Shown here piece after piece: positions 35,994-43,436 of a DNA stretch of 64,000 nucleotides (position 1 is the first letter of the stretch; every line of letters starts with the position of its first letter). Source of the stretch: Verrucomicrobiota bacterium (GTDB lineage Bacteria; Verrucomicrobiota; Verrucomicrobiia; Limisphaerales; JAEYXS01); the NCBI GenBank assembly GCA_023431185.1, contig JAEYXS010000003.1, positions 36,744 through 100,743 on the forward strand, read 5' to 3'. A program made the translations under genes and the position numbers. Under the pieces are notes generated by a model. The model was given only the letters and a program-made list of their open reading frames with translations. It had not been told where the DNA came from and made no database searches.

Positions 35994-36165
35994 CTAAGAG
36001 ACTGTCTGAGAAATAGCTGGATGACGGCTGAGCCGGACAAACGGGCTGGGGCTAGGCGCGGCGAAGGAGCATATTGATGAACAAATCTGTGACTGAGCCG
36101 CAACAACGCCCCAGCCCGTTTGCACCAGCAGACGCCGTCCAGACATTTTTCAGACAGTCTCTAAG
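35994..36165. mobile_element. Candidate MITE-like palindromic element
   Basis: About 172 bp with terminal inverted repeats of 21 bp (35994-36014 and 36145-36165; 19 of 21 match), core AGAGACTGTCTGA. Inside, AAACGGGCTGGGGC (from about 36039) pairs with GCCCCAGCCCGTTT (from about 36108), so the whole element can fold into one long hairpin. It has no transposase gene. A short plus-strand frame starting MNKSVTEPQQRPS exits through the right terminus. A non-autonomous transposon or a structured RNA are both possible. Confidence 0.6.
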
Positions 36166-36168
36166 GGA

Positions 36169-36270
36169 GCGCACCCTGACACTGTTCCCGATATGGTGCC
36201 GCTAAAACCCATGCCAACCGGCCATTTACCTGCAGGCCTCTCACTTTCAGCGACAATGTCAGGGTGTGCC
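36169..36270. repeat. Inverted repeat pair next to the MITE-like element
   Basis: GCGCACCCTGACACTGTT (36169-36186) is the inverse of GACAATGTCAGGGTGTGCC (36252-36270) with about two mismatches, enclosing about 65 bp. It begins only 3 bp after the right end of the MITE-like element. The arms resemble REP-type units, but no second pair was found in the window. Confidence 0.55.
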
Positions 36271-36550
36271 CCTGGCTCGCCGGTTTCACCCCGTGCTTAT
36301 AAATAAACACGGAATGCCCCCGGCTTGCCAGCACCCGTGCGTCCCCTTTCGGCATTCTTCCTTCTTAATTCAACGTTCCCCCGAAGTGGCCTGCCATCCA
36401 GTTTGTTCGATGTGACCCTCCGCGATAGCATCCTGTTCTGCGGCACTCTAGCCACCAGTCCACACCTCCCGCACCAAACCCCCGCCAGCCACTTCCCTTA
36501 ACCATAAATGGACTCCCATAACCATAGACAGCGGACTTTTTCTTTGTTCC

Positions 36551-36584
36551 CCATCTGCGTTTATCTGCGTCCATCTGCGGTTAA
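36551..36584 (+). repeat. Three tandem 10-nt units (ATCTGCGTYY type), copy 2
   Basis: ATCTGCG occurs three times at 10-nt spacing and ends in CGGTTAA. The stretch TTCCCC lies just upstream, as it also does near the copy at 39381. It is the same unit as at 10691, with C in place of T. Confidence 0.7.
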
Positions 36585-37593
36585 ACAGAGAACTATGTCA
36601 AAGAGCAATGCAACCACCCGACCCCTGTGCCGTATCGTGTTCTCCCCCTCTACGATTGAGAGTTCAAATTCAGCGCCTGTCCAGAGCCAGGCCGGTTCCG
36701 CAGTGGCTACTGGGGATTCCCCGGCCGGTCATAAAATCCTATGCCGCCCGACGTCCCGTTCACCCTCCGGCTTACGGACCCTGATCCATACGCCCGATAC
36801 ACCCACATATCCTGAGACATGGTAGGGCATCGTGATAACCCACACCCCACCACCGCCGAAACCCAAGACTCCCTTCCCATATAGGGAAGCCGACCCTCGG
36901 CCTTCGGCTGGCTCCATAGGGACTCGTCACCTCCCCGCCAACGCAGGCACATAACCTTGCCTGTGTATTTGCGTACACACTGCCTCATCATGTGTGATGA
37001 CTCTGGGATTTTCCAGTGGCTGCCTGCCGCTCCGATTGAGCGCCAACCACCATCTCACCCGTCCTTTACCAGCAGCGAGCTGCTAGTAATGAGAACAATA
37101 TCAAAAAACCGCAATTCCGCCATCACTTTTCACTAAAATTTGCACGCAAAACCAAACCGTTTCACCCTCAAGAACTTCCAAAAATCACCACTCGCGTAAC
37201 TCGCATTTTCACCACTCAAACTACCGCTTCAAATCCAAACTTCATCCCTGTCCGTGTATTTTTACCCCGGCTCTGAGTCGGGGTCGCGGGCAAACCCTCA
37301 CTCCTCCGGCCGCATCTGTCTTATCCGTGTTTGCTCCGCATTTCATCAGTGGCGTTAAAAACTTCTCCTTTGAAATCCTCCTCGGCTATCGGCTATTTGC
37401 GATTGGTCATCTCCCCCTCAATGCAAACCATCATCAACCGTCCCTCCACACCTATCCAACAAAGCCCGCCTCATCAACCCGCCCCGCCCGCGCAACTCCC
37501 TGCTCGACAATCAAGCCCGCCTTTCCTAAAAGCTTGCCTGCGCAACCAAACCACAATCGTGCAGCTCACTTAACTCTTAGCCCACTTCGCGCC

Positions 37594-38088
37594 ATGCCTT
37601 GCGATTGCACCCATTACCCGCCGATTGAGCTAGACCGCCAGAACATTTCGCGGCGCATCAAACAGTCGCCACAGATTCGCAAGCGGCTGACCCAGATTGC
37701 GGAGCATTCCGAGTTGCGGCTGTTTCTGTTTCGCTGCCCAGAGTGCGGCCAGCTTTGGCAGAGCGGCCACGAGTAGAATTTCGCAGACCGCGAGTATTTG
37801 TTCCACGTCCCGCCCGTCGAGGTTGCTGACTGGCAGCGCGAGCCGTATCAGCAGCCAGCCGCCATGATGATTTACTCGGCAGGGATGCGTGACTTTTACG
37901 CTCGTGCGACGTTCGAGACGGGCGATTCGCAGTGTCGCCACGACGGCTGCACGCAACCTGCAATCAGATTCAGTGCATTCTGCCGTGACCATCACATTGA
38001 GTCACTTCAGCAGCGCGGTCAGTTGCCGAAGAAACCAGTCGGCAGGCTGTTTCCACCTTATTATGTTGAGACATCGAACGTGGGCTAA
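37594..38088 (+). pseudogene. Small cysteine-rich protein gene interrupted by one in-frame TAG
   Basis: The frame from the ATG at 37594 runs to a TAA at 38086-38088 with a single stop, TAG, at 37774-37776 after 60 codons. The two halves read as one protein: MPCDCTHYPPIELDRQ ... LFLFRCPECGQLWQSGHE, stop, NFADREYLFHVPPVEVADW ... CRHDGCTQPAIRFSAFCRDHHIESL ... FPPYYVE. The second half has no good start near the break. Cysteine pairs (CPECG; CRHDGC with CRDHH) suggest zinc binding. The TAG most simply derives from TGG (Trp) by one change. The family is not certain; small proteins of this type are often immunity-like. Confidence 0.75.
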
Positions 38089-38145
38089 ACAGGGCGTTCG
38101 GCAAATCCGGCCATCGTGCGCTGATTACAATCCACTCTTTCCGCC

Positions 38146-38556
38146 ATGAAAAATCGTTCAGATTATCAGGGGCTAGAGTTCGACTGGTTCGCGGTGGATT
38201 CCGACGGATTCATTGCGCTCATGTCTTCTGCTGGCTTTGGCCCGATACCCGATGGCGTCTTTGAGCGATTCGATGGGCAACGGAACATTGAGGAGTTTTT
38301 GAGCAGGCTCATCGGCTCGCGCACGTCTGACGATTTGCTTCGCATTCAGCAGTCGCTGTCCCTGGCAGGAGTGTTTACCTACGATTGGAAACATTGGGAC
38401 GGGCCTTATCTGCGGTTTGCTGTGCCCCCACAGCCCAAGCGTTTTGACGAGCTTGGGATCACTGCGGATTTGAAAGATGCTTTCGTCTCCGTCCCGGAGC
38501 GCTTCTGTGCGAGTGCAGCGTTGCGACCGGAAACTTATTTACCATGCACCAGCTAG
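38146..38556 (+). CDS. Small hypothetical protein, immunity-like
   Basis: 136 residues, no signal peptide. It begins MKNRSDYQGLEFDWFAVDSD and contains IALMSSAGFGPIP, FTYDWKHWDGPYLRFAVPP and VSVPERFCASAALRPE. Acidic and aromatic-rich small cytosolic proteins with YDW and GPY strands are typical of immunity proteins of polymorphic toxin systems, but no toxin gene is in the window. It is 57 bp after the interrupted gene and 119 bp before the next small gene, with lower GC than the core genes around. Confidence 0.6.
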   Translation: MKNRSDYQGLEFDWFAVDSDGFIALMSSAGFGPIPDGVFERFDGQRNIEEFLSRLIGSRTSDDLLRIQQSLSLAGVFTYDWKHWDGPYLRFAVPPQPKRFDELGITADLKDAFVSVPERFCASAALRPETYLPCTS

Positions 38557-38675
38557 CACAGCGAACAGCCATCCGCGCTGCCGCTCAGCAATTTCATGGA
38601 ACTACAACCTAAATTGTCTGCTCAAAGCCTGCTTCTTGCGATTGTCGCTGAGCTTGTTAATTCTACACCAAAGTT

Positions 38676-39059
38676 ATGGGCGTAGGCGTAGCTGTCTATC
38701 CAAGGATTGAGAATACCAGTGCTGATTGGGTTCTCGACATTAATGGCAAAGCTCTCTCAAGAGGCATGGAGCGCCTATTTAAGTTGATCAAAAGGCAGGG
38801 CTATAAAGACCTGATGGATTATTTTGTCCCGTCTCAGGATGACTTGGATGAATGGCAGGTGGACCAGAAAGCTGAGATTGCTTGGTATAACCCAGCAGAG
38901 GGACTCGCCTTGATTGAGGCTATGACGCGAGCTTTTCATGCGCACCGGGATCAATTTGAAAATCCAGAACAATTGGAGGAAGACTTGGATTGTTTTCGGA
39001 AGATTTTGGATCGCGCAGCGTCTGAAGGATTAAGATGGAATCTCGGAATTACATACTGA
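38676..39059 (+). CDS. Small hypothetical protein, immunity-like
   Basis: 127 residues: MGVGVAVYPRIENTSADW, then MERLFKLIKRQGYKDLMDYF, PSQDDLDEW, AEIAWYNPAEGLALIEAMTR and a helical acidic tail ending EGLRWNLGITY. There is no membrane segment or catalytic motif. Its codon use is richer in A and T than the neighbours, as for the two genes before it. It has its own upstream spacer, so it is probably transcribed separately or acquired separately. Confidence 0.65.
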   Translation: MGVGVAVYPRIENTSADWVLDINGKALSRGMERLFKLIKRQGYKDLMDYFVPSQDDLDEWQVDQKAEIAWYNPAEGLALIEAMTRAFHAHRDQFENPEQLEEDLDCFRKILDRAASEGLRWNLGITY

Positions 39060-39130
39060 TCTAAAAACGGGTCAGTCCCAAACATTGGATTTCCCAACTG
39101 CTTTTTCCGCAACCAACTCACCCCTCCTCC

Positions 39131-39238
39131 AGGGCCAACGGCCCGCGATATTATAGCCTGGGGTGCAGCCCGCCCCCAAGGCGGGCGGAGCCCCAGGTAA
39201 CCGCCCCCTTCAATGCCGCAAGCACTGTAAGTGCGGAA
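39131..39238. repeat. Composite repeat with three consecutive hairpins
   Basis: Three stems follow each other: GGGCC-AAC-GGCCC (39132-39144); CCTGGGG ... CCCCAGG with a nested GCCCGCC ... GGCGGGC; and CCGCA ... TGCGG, the last with inner GCACT ... AGTGC. The text GCCTGGGGTGCAGCC ... CCCCAGGTAAC resembles intergenic repeats familiar from PVC and Bacteroidetes genomes. It lies between convergent genes and may also serve as a bidirectional terminator. Confidence 0.6.
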
Positions 39239-39380
39239 TCACCCACGCTACATTTCCAGCGTCACAGTTGAAACAAAACCAACCACAACAGAAAGCACCT
39301 GCACCCCATATTGCATTTCTCATCAACTTTACCTCGAACCAATTCATCCCGTCATTATTGTTGGGCTTCTTCCCCATTCC

Positions 39381-39414
39381 TCATCTGCGCCTATCTGCGC
39401 TTATCTGCGGTTAA
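39381..39414 (+). repeat. Three tandem 10-nt units (ATCTGCGCYT type), copy 3
   Basis: ATCTGCG occurs three times at 10-nt spacing and ends in CGGTTAAC, 9 bp from the stop codon of the minus-strand triple-RidA gene. It matches the copy at 36551 in most positions. Confidence 0.7.
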
Positions 39415-39422
39415 CTTCCTGC

Positions 39423-40646
39423 TCATTCCTTCGTCACCGCGATCATATCCAACGTCACCGTCCTCGTGGCCAATCCCACCCCGCGCACCGACGCCTTCGA
39501 TGCTGCTGGCGGCCTCGCCGGATCATAATAATCCGGCCGGATCGTGTTCAACCGCCGGTTGGTATCATCGCTCGCCACGTAATACGTCGCTTTCACCAGA
39601 TGACGCAGATCGCTCCCGGCTGATTCAGCCAATCGCTGCAACTCGGCAAAGATCGCCACCAACTGCTTCTCCCCATTCGTTGCCGCTTCACCGAACAAGC
39701 CACTGATATAGACATCCTTCCCGCCATTCACCCGCGCCACCCGGCTATAGACTGGCGACGCCGTCACTCCGGGTGGCGTAAGATACTCTACCACCGGCAG
39801 TTTCTCTTCCGCCTTGGGCAGCGTCACGATCAACTCGATCTCGATCGGCGTCGTGCTCGTCCACTCCACCAGATGCACCACCGGCATCGGCCCATGCGGA
39901 AAACGCTTTTTGATCTCCTCCAGCACCACCCCATGATCCGTCATCGGGTTCAGAAACGCCTTGAGTTGCACCACCTGCGCTGGTTCCGCTTTTAAAAACT
40001 CCAACACGCTCCACAACTGCTTCATCGTCTCGTCCGTCGCCACCGCCATCGTCCCCTTGCTCGCCATGCCGGAAACATAGGCTTTTCTGCCCGCTGGCAG
40101 GAACGTCACATGACTGCCCCCCGGCACCGGATGAATGCCTTTGATCGCCAGTGATTCGACTTTATCCATTTTCTTGGTCGCCACCGCCACCGCATCCAGC
40201 GCGACCAACGCCTCTCCATGCACCAAGTGGCCGCGTACGTAGGATACGGCTGGCAGGTTCTTGCCAAACCGCCGCCCGATCTCCATCCGCACCTCCGCGC
40301 CCACCTCGTCATTGGCCACATACACATTCAGCTTCACGACCGATTCCCGTTTTCCGTGAGCTGCCTTCAACACCTTGTCCAGCAGATCAAAAACCGCCTC
40401 CGTCTGCTTGTAAGTGTCCCCGGCGTACAAAATTTTCCCGTGCTCATCCAGCGAGAGCAACTGCGCCGTATGCATCAACACCGCCCCGCTGATCACCACC
40501 GCCCCCGCACGTGCCTGCACCGCATCCACCTCCACCCGCTTCAACTCCGCCGCCCCCAGACTCACCAGGCTGAGCAGTATGGCGAGACAGACTGCCGCTG
40601 ACTTCAATCGGTTCACCCTCAATATCGAGTATTTCCAATGACTCAT
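39423..40646 (-). CDS. Secreted protein with three RidA/YjgF-like domains
   Basis: 407 residues with a signal peptide (RLKSAAVCLAILLSLVSLGAA, shortened). Three RidA-type segments follow. The first has VVISGAVLMHTAQLLSLDEHG and VVKLNVYVAND; the second KAYVSGMASKG and VVQLKAFLNPM; the third DVYISGLFGEAATNG and LVKATYYVASDD. RidA proteins normally deaminate reactive enamines as trimers of single domains in the cytosol. Three domains in one exported chain could mimic a trimer. It begins 1 bp after the D-aminoacylase-like gene. The conserved catalytic Arg is not obvious in each repeat, so activity is uncertain. Confidence 0.8.
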   Translation of the reverse strand: MSHWKYSILRVNRLKSAAVCLAILLSLVSLGAAELKRVEVDAVQARAGAVVISGAVLMHTAQLLSLDEHGKILYAGDTYKQTEAVFDLLDKVLKAAHGKRESVVKLNVYVANDEVGAEVRMEIGRRFGKNLPAVSYVRGHLVHGEALVALDAVAVATKKMDKVESLAIKGIHPVPGGSHVTFLPAGRKAYVSGMASKGTMAVATDETMKQLWSVLEFLKAEPAQVVQLKAFLNPMTDHGVVLEEIKKRFPHGPMPVVHLVEWTSTTPIEIELIVTLPKAEEKLPVVEYLTPPGVTASPVYSRVARVNGGKDVYISGLFGEAATNGEKQLVAIFAELQRLAESAGSDLRHLVKATYYVASDDTNRRLNTIRPDYYDPARPPAASKASVRGVGLATRTVTLDMIAVTKE

Positions 40647-40647
40647 G

Positions 40648-42261
40648 CTATTCTCCCCGTTTCACCATTTTTCCCGGCCGCGCCTGTGTATGCGCGTCAT
40701 CCTTCACCACCGCCTCGCCATTCACGAGGACCAGTTTGAAACCCGTCGCATACTGGTGCGGTTCTGTGAACGTCGCATTATCCCGCACCTTCGCCGGATC
40801 AAATACCACCACATCCGCCCACATGCCCTCGCGCACCTGCCCGCGGTCCTTCAAGCGGAACGTCGTGGCCGGCAACGACGTCATCCGCCGCACGGCATCT
40901 TCCAGTCTTAGAATCTTCTGTTCCCGCACATATTCACTCAAAGCCCGTGCACTGTTCCCGTATCCCCGCGGATGCGGCACCCCTTCACCAAACGCCCGCA
41001 CCCCGCTGTCCGATGCAATCATCGTGTTCGGATGCACCAGATATTTGCGCAGATCATCCTCGCTCATACTGTGAAAAACCCCGGAAGCGCCGCCATTCGC
41101 CGTGATCTCCAGCAACAGATCGATCTGCGCATCCAACGAAGTATTACCGCGTTCTTGTTGGGCCGCTTGCGCCAGTGTGAGACCGTTCAGCTTGCGGTTC
41201 TTCCTATACTCCGCGATGACGACATAGCCCAGATCCTCATGCCCGCTCTTGGCGATGCTTTCCTTGATCTCCGCGACCATCTTCGCTTTCAGTTCTGGCA
41301 GCACCAGCCGCTCGCGATACTTCTGATCACCTCCCTCGCGTGCCCACTCCGGTACCCGGCTGGACAATCCCGTGCTGGAGGCCGGATACATGTATTGATC
41401 CTGCGTGATGTCCAATCCCTCTGCCCGTGCCGCTTCGATGGCCGCCAGCACCTTGTCCGTCTGCCCCCAAGCCGACTTCCCCGCCAGCTTGATGTGTGAC
41501 ACCTCCGCCCTCACTCCCGCCTCCCGCGCGATGCGGAACAACTCCTCCAGCGCCTTCATGATCCCGCCGCTCTCGCTACGCATGTGACTCACATAAACTC
41601 CATCAAACGGCGTGATCGCCTTGGTCAGTTCCACCAACTCCTCCGTCTCTGAAAACGTCCCCGGCAGATAGATGAGTCCCGTGGACATCCCCACCGCTCC
41701 ATCCTCCATCGCCTTCGTCACCAGCGCCTTCATCTTCGCGATCTCCGCCGCCGTCGGTGGTCGCTTGAAGGAACCGCCCATCACCTGCCCGCGCACCGTG
41801 CCGTGCCCGATGAGCGTCGAAACATTCGGTGACACCATCACATCCTTCAATTCGTTGAAATACTTGTCCACATCGATGCGTGACCCGCCGCAATTCCCCA
41901 GCACCAGCGTCGTCACCCCCATCCGCACAAAGTTCTCCGCCAGCGGTTGCTTCTCGATCCCCTCCGCATGGGTATGCACATCAATGAAGCCCGGTGCCAC
42001 CACCAATCCCTTCGCCTCCAACACCTGCTTCGCCTCTCCTTTCAAATCCTTGCCGATGGCCGTGATGCGCCCGCCTTTGATGCCTACATCAGCGGAATAC
42101 GCCGGATTTCCCGTGCCATCCGCGATGCGCCCGCCCTTGATGAGCCAGTCGAATTCCGCAGCCGAAACCAATTGAAGACCCGCCAGAAGGATAAGACTGG
42201 AGCGTATTAGATAGCGCACACCGGGTTTATGCCAAAAAACACCGCCGCACGCTACCCGCAT
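40648..42261 (-). CDS. Secreted N-acyl-D-amino-acid deacylase family amidohydrolase
   Basis: About 537 residues; the start at 42261 precedes a signal-like stretch (YLIRSSLILLAGLQLVSA). The D-aminoacylase pattern is clear: FDWLIKGGRIADGTGNP, GFIDVHTHAEGIE, LVLGNCGGSRID (Cys of the bridged metal site), VYVSHMRSESGG, AEVSHIKLAGK and ASDSGVRAFGEG. It hydrolyses N-acyl-D-amino acids, in the periplasm if the signal is right. D-amino acids released from peptidoglycan are plausible substrates. The RidA-like protein downstream could handle products of D-amino acid oxidation; that is inference. Confidence 0.88.
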   Translation of the reverse strand: MRVACGGVFWHKPGVRYLIRSSLILLAGLQLVSAAEFDWLIKGGRIADGTGNPAYSADVGIKGGRITAIGKDLKGEAKQVLEAKGLVVAPGFIDVHTHAEGIEKQPLAENFVRMGVTTLVLGNCGGSRIDVDKYFNELKDVMVSPNVSTLIGHGTVRGQVMGGSFKRPPTAAEIAKMKALVTKAMEDGAVGMSTGLIYLPGTFSETEELVELTKAITPFDGVYVSHMRSESGGIMKALEELFRIAREAGVRAEVSHIKLAGKSAWGQTDKVLAAIEAARAEGLDITQDQYMYPASSTGLSSRVPEWAREGGDQKYRERLVLPELKAKMVAEIKESIAKSGHEDLGYVVIAEYRKNRKLNGLTLAQAAQQERGNTSLDAQIDLLLEITANGGASGVFHSMSEDDLRKYLVHPNTMIASDSGVRAFGEGVPHPRGYGNSARALSEYVREQKILRLEDAVRRMTSLPATTFRLKDRGQVREGMWADVVVFDPAKVRDNATFTEPHQYATGFKLVLVNGEAVVKDDAHTQARPGKMVKRGE

Positions 42262-42315
42262 TTTCAAGCATTCCGTTCTTCTCTGGCGCACTGCTTTTAA
42301 ACGGAACCGGAGCAG

Positions 42316-42759
42316 TTACTTTACCGGGATCTCCCCAGAAAGCGTCAACTCCACCGCAAGCACTCTCTGCGATCCTACCACCGCTTCGCCCTTCGCTTGG
42401 ATCAAATTCCCCATGCGCCCCAATACTTCCGCACTAAGCGAAACGCACTGACCTGGAGCAGCCGTCCCGAGAATCTTTGCATTTCGCACAGCCGTAAGCT
42501 TAATTCCCCGAAGTGGCGGAATATTTGGGTCACACTGCGCAATTGTTCCGGCAAGTTGCGCGATGGCTTCAATCAACAAAACGCCCGGCAAAAGCGGATG
42601 CCCGGGAAAGTGCCCTTTCAGAAATACTTCATCACCACGCACCAGATACTCACCAGTGCCGCGCAAACCGGGCTCAAGCGTGATCAATCGGTCCACAAAG
42701 CGGAACTCAGGTCCATGCGGAAGATTCGCCAGCGCCTTTTTTAAAAGCTCATCACTCAT
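42316..42759 (-). CDS. Hotdog-fold 3-hydroxyacyl-ACP dehydratase, FabZ-like
   Basis: 147 residues. The active-site strand LKGHFPGHPLLPGVLLIEA holds the catalytic His, and the following helix AIAQLAGTIAQ matches FabZ. RFVDRLITLEPG is the usual N-terminal strand. It is the last gene of the minus-strand operon, overlapping the LolA-like gene by 4 bp. In aryl-polyene and flexirubin loci a dedicated dehydratase of this kind works on the growing polyene chain. A housekeeping FabZ would more often sit with lpx genes. Confidence 0.85.
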   Translation of the reverse strand: MSDELLKKALANLPHGPEFRFVDRLITLEPGLRGTGEYLVRGDEVFLKGHFPGHPLLPGVLLIEAIAQLAGTIAQCDPNIPPLRGIKLTAVRNAKILGTAAPGQCVSLSAEVLGRMGNLIQAKGEAVVGSQRVLAVELTLSGEIPVK

Positions 42760-43436
42760 CGGGATTTCATCGGTTCTGAGACTTGATAACCAGCCGGGAT
42801 GGCTGTTGAGAACAACTCTGCTTCCAGCTTGGGATTCAGCTCAGGCTGCTTAAATTCCGTGCGCATCGTGGAGCCGTCACTGAAAACCATCTCCGTGCTG
42901 AGCAATGAAAGATCACTGGTGCGAAAGCTCAACTTCAATTCCGGCATGAGGCGCTTGGCATTGCTGCTGCGTGGCTGCAACACAACCTCATGCCGATCAT
43001 CCACTGACGTTTGCTTCAAAATGCGAAAACTCGCTTCCAACGATTTCCGATCACGGGGAAAGCCCGCTTCCAGCAAAACCAGTAAATCTTTGTACCGACC
43101 AGCTTGCTCCGCATTAACCGGATAGCGTTCCGCACGGGAGAGCTTCGGGTAAAGCACCACGAGTTCATTTGTTCCGCGGATCGCCACCGTCTGTGCAGGC
43201 TGCCCCAGCTCCCAGCGGAATTCGTTCGGGGCTTGGAACATGGCACGGCCCGGTGTCGTCAATGGATTGCTCAGCGCTTTGAGCGTGCGAATCTGCACAA
43301 AATCAGCCCGCCATGTCTTCAGATTCTGCTGCGCCGCGAACCAACGGTCCAACAGGTCCGCCGAAGGCTCAGCAGCGTTAACAACGCTGGCGATCAGCCA
43401 CGCCGCGAGGGCCAGATAGATACGAAGTGATACCAT
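42756..43436 (-). CDS. LolA-like outer membrane lipoprotein carrier protein
   Basis: 226 residues with a signal peptide (SLRIYLALAAWLIASVVNAA). The mature domain has the LolA half-barrel pattern: LLDRWFAAQQNLKTWRADFV, LTTPGRAMFQAPNEFRWEL, and DLSLLSTEMVFSDGSTMRTEF (shortened). Its start overlaps the end of the MMPL-acyltransferase gene by 43 bp. A LolA-type protein beside an MMPL exporter is the hallmark of aryl-polyene-like loci, where it probably carries the lipid through the periplasm rather than serving general lipoprotein sorting. Confidence 0.85.
   Translation of the reverse strand: MVSLRIYLALAAWLIASVVNAAEPSADLLDRWFAAQQNLKTWRADFVQIRTLKALSNPLTTPGRAMFQAPNEFRWELGQPAQTVAIRGTNELVVLYPKLSRAERYPVNAEQAGRYKDLLVLLEAGFPRDRKSLEASFRILKQTSVDDRHEVVLQPRSSNAKRLMPELKLSFRTSDLSLLSTEMVFSDGSTMRTEFKQPELNPKLEAELFSTAIPAGYQVSEPMKSR

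Larger units (their letters stand above)
35938..37593. other. Gene-poor accessory region with repeats
   Basis: About 1.65 kb without a supported gene. It contains a MITE-like palindrome (35994-36165), an adjacent inverted repeat (36169-36270) and a 10-nt triple repeat (36551-36584). A minus-strand open frame at 36707-36991 has no recognisable homology. From about 37080 the sequence becomes clearly A+T-richer, with a small hairpin (ACCCCG ... CGGGGT) at about 37265-37285. The base composition change marks the left edge of the small-gene island. Confidence 0.6.
39060..39422. other. Intergenic region with repeat elements
   Basis: About 360 bp between the last small gene (rightward) and the triple-RidA gene (leftward), so both transcripts end here. 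It contains the multi-hairpin repeat at 39131-39238 and a 10-nt triple repeat at 39381-39414. No coding frame is supported. Confidence 0.6.

Noticed and set aside
36161..36355. 64-codon minus-strand frame MPKGDARVLASRG...
   Set aside because: It spans the inverted repeat at 36169-36270, has no ribosome site and no recognisable similarity, so the repeat is the better explanation.
36700..37000. Group II intron or 23S fragment suspected from GC-rich, repeated-looking text
   Set aside because: No domain V signature (AGC...GUAUGCGGUGAAA-like) and no rRNA landmark could be found.
37560..38700. Possible integron gene-cassette array (small genes, each with its own spacer and short inverted repeats)
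   Set aside because: No attC core sites (the GTTRRRY / RYYYAAC pair) could be placed between the genes, and no integrase gene is in the window.
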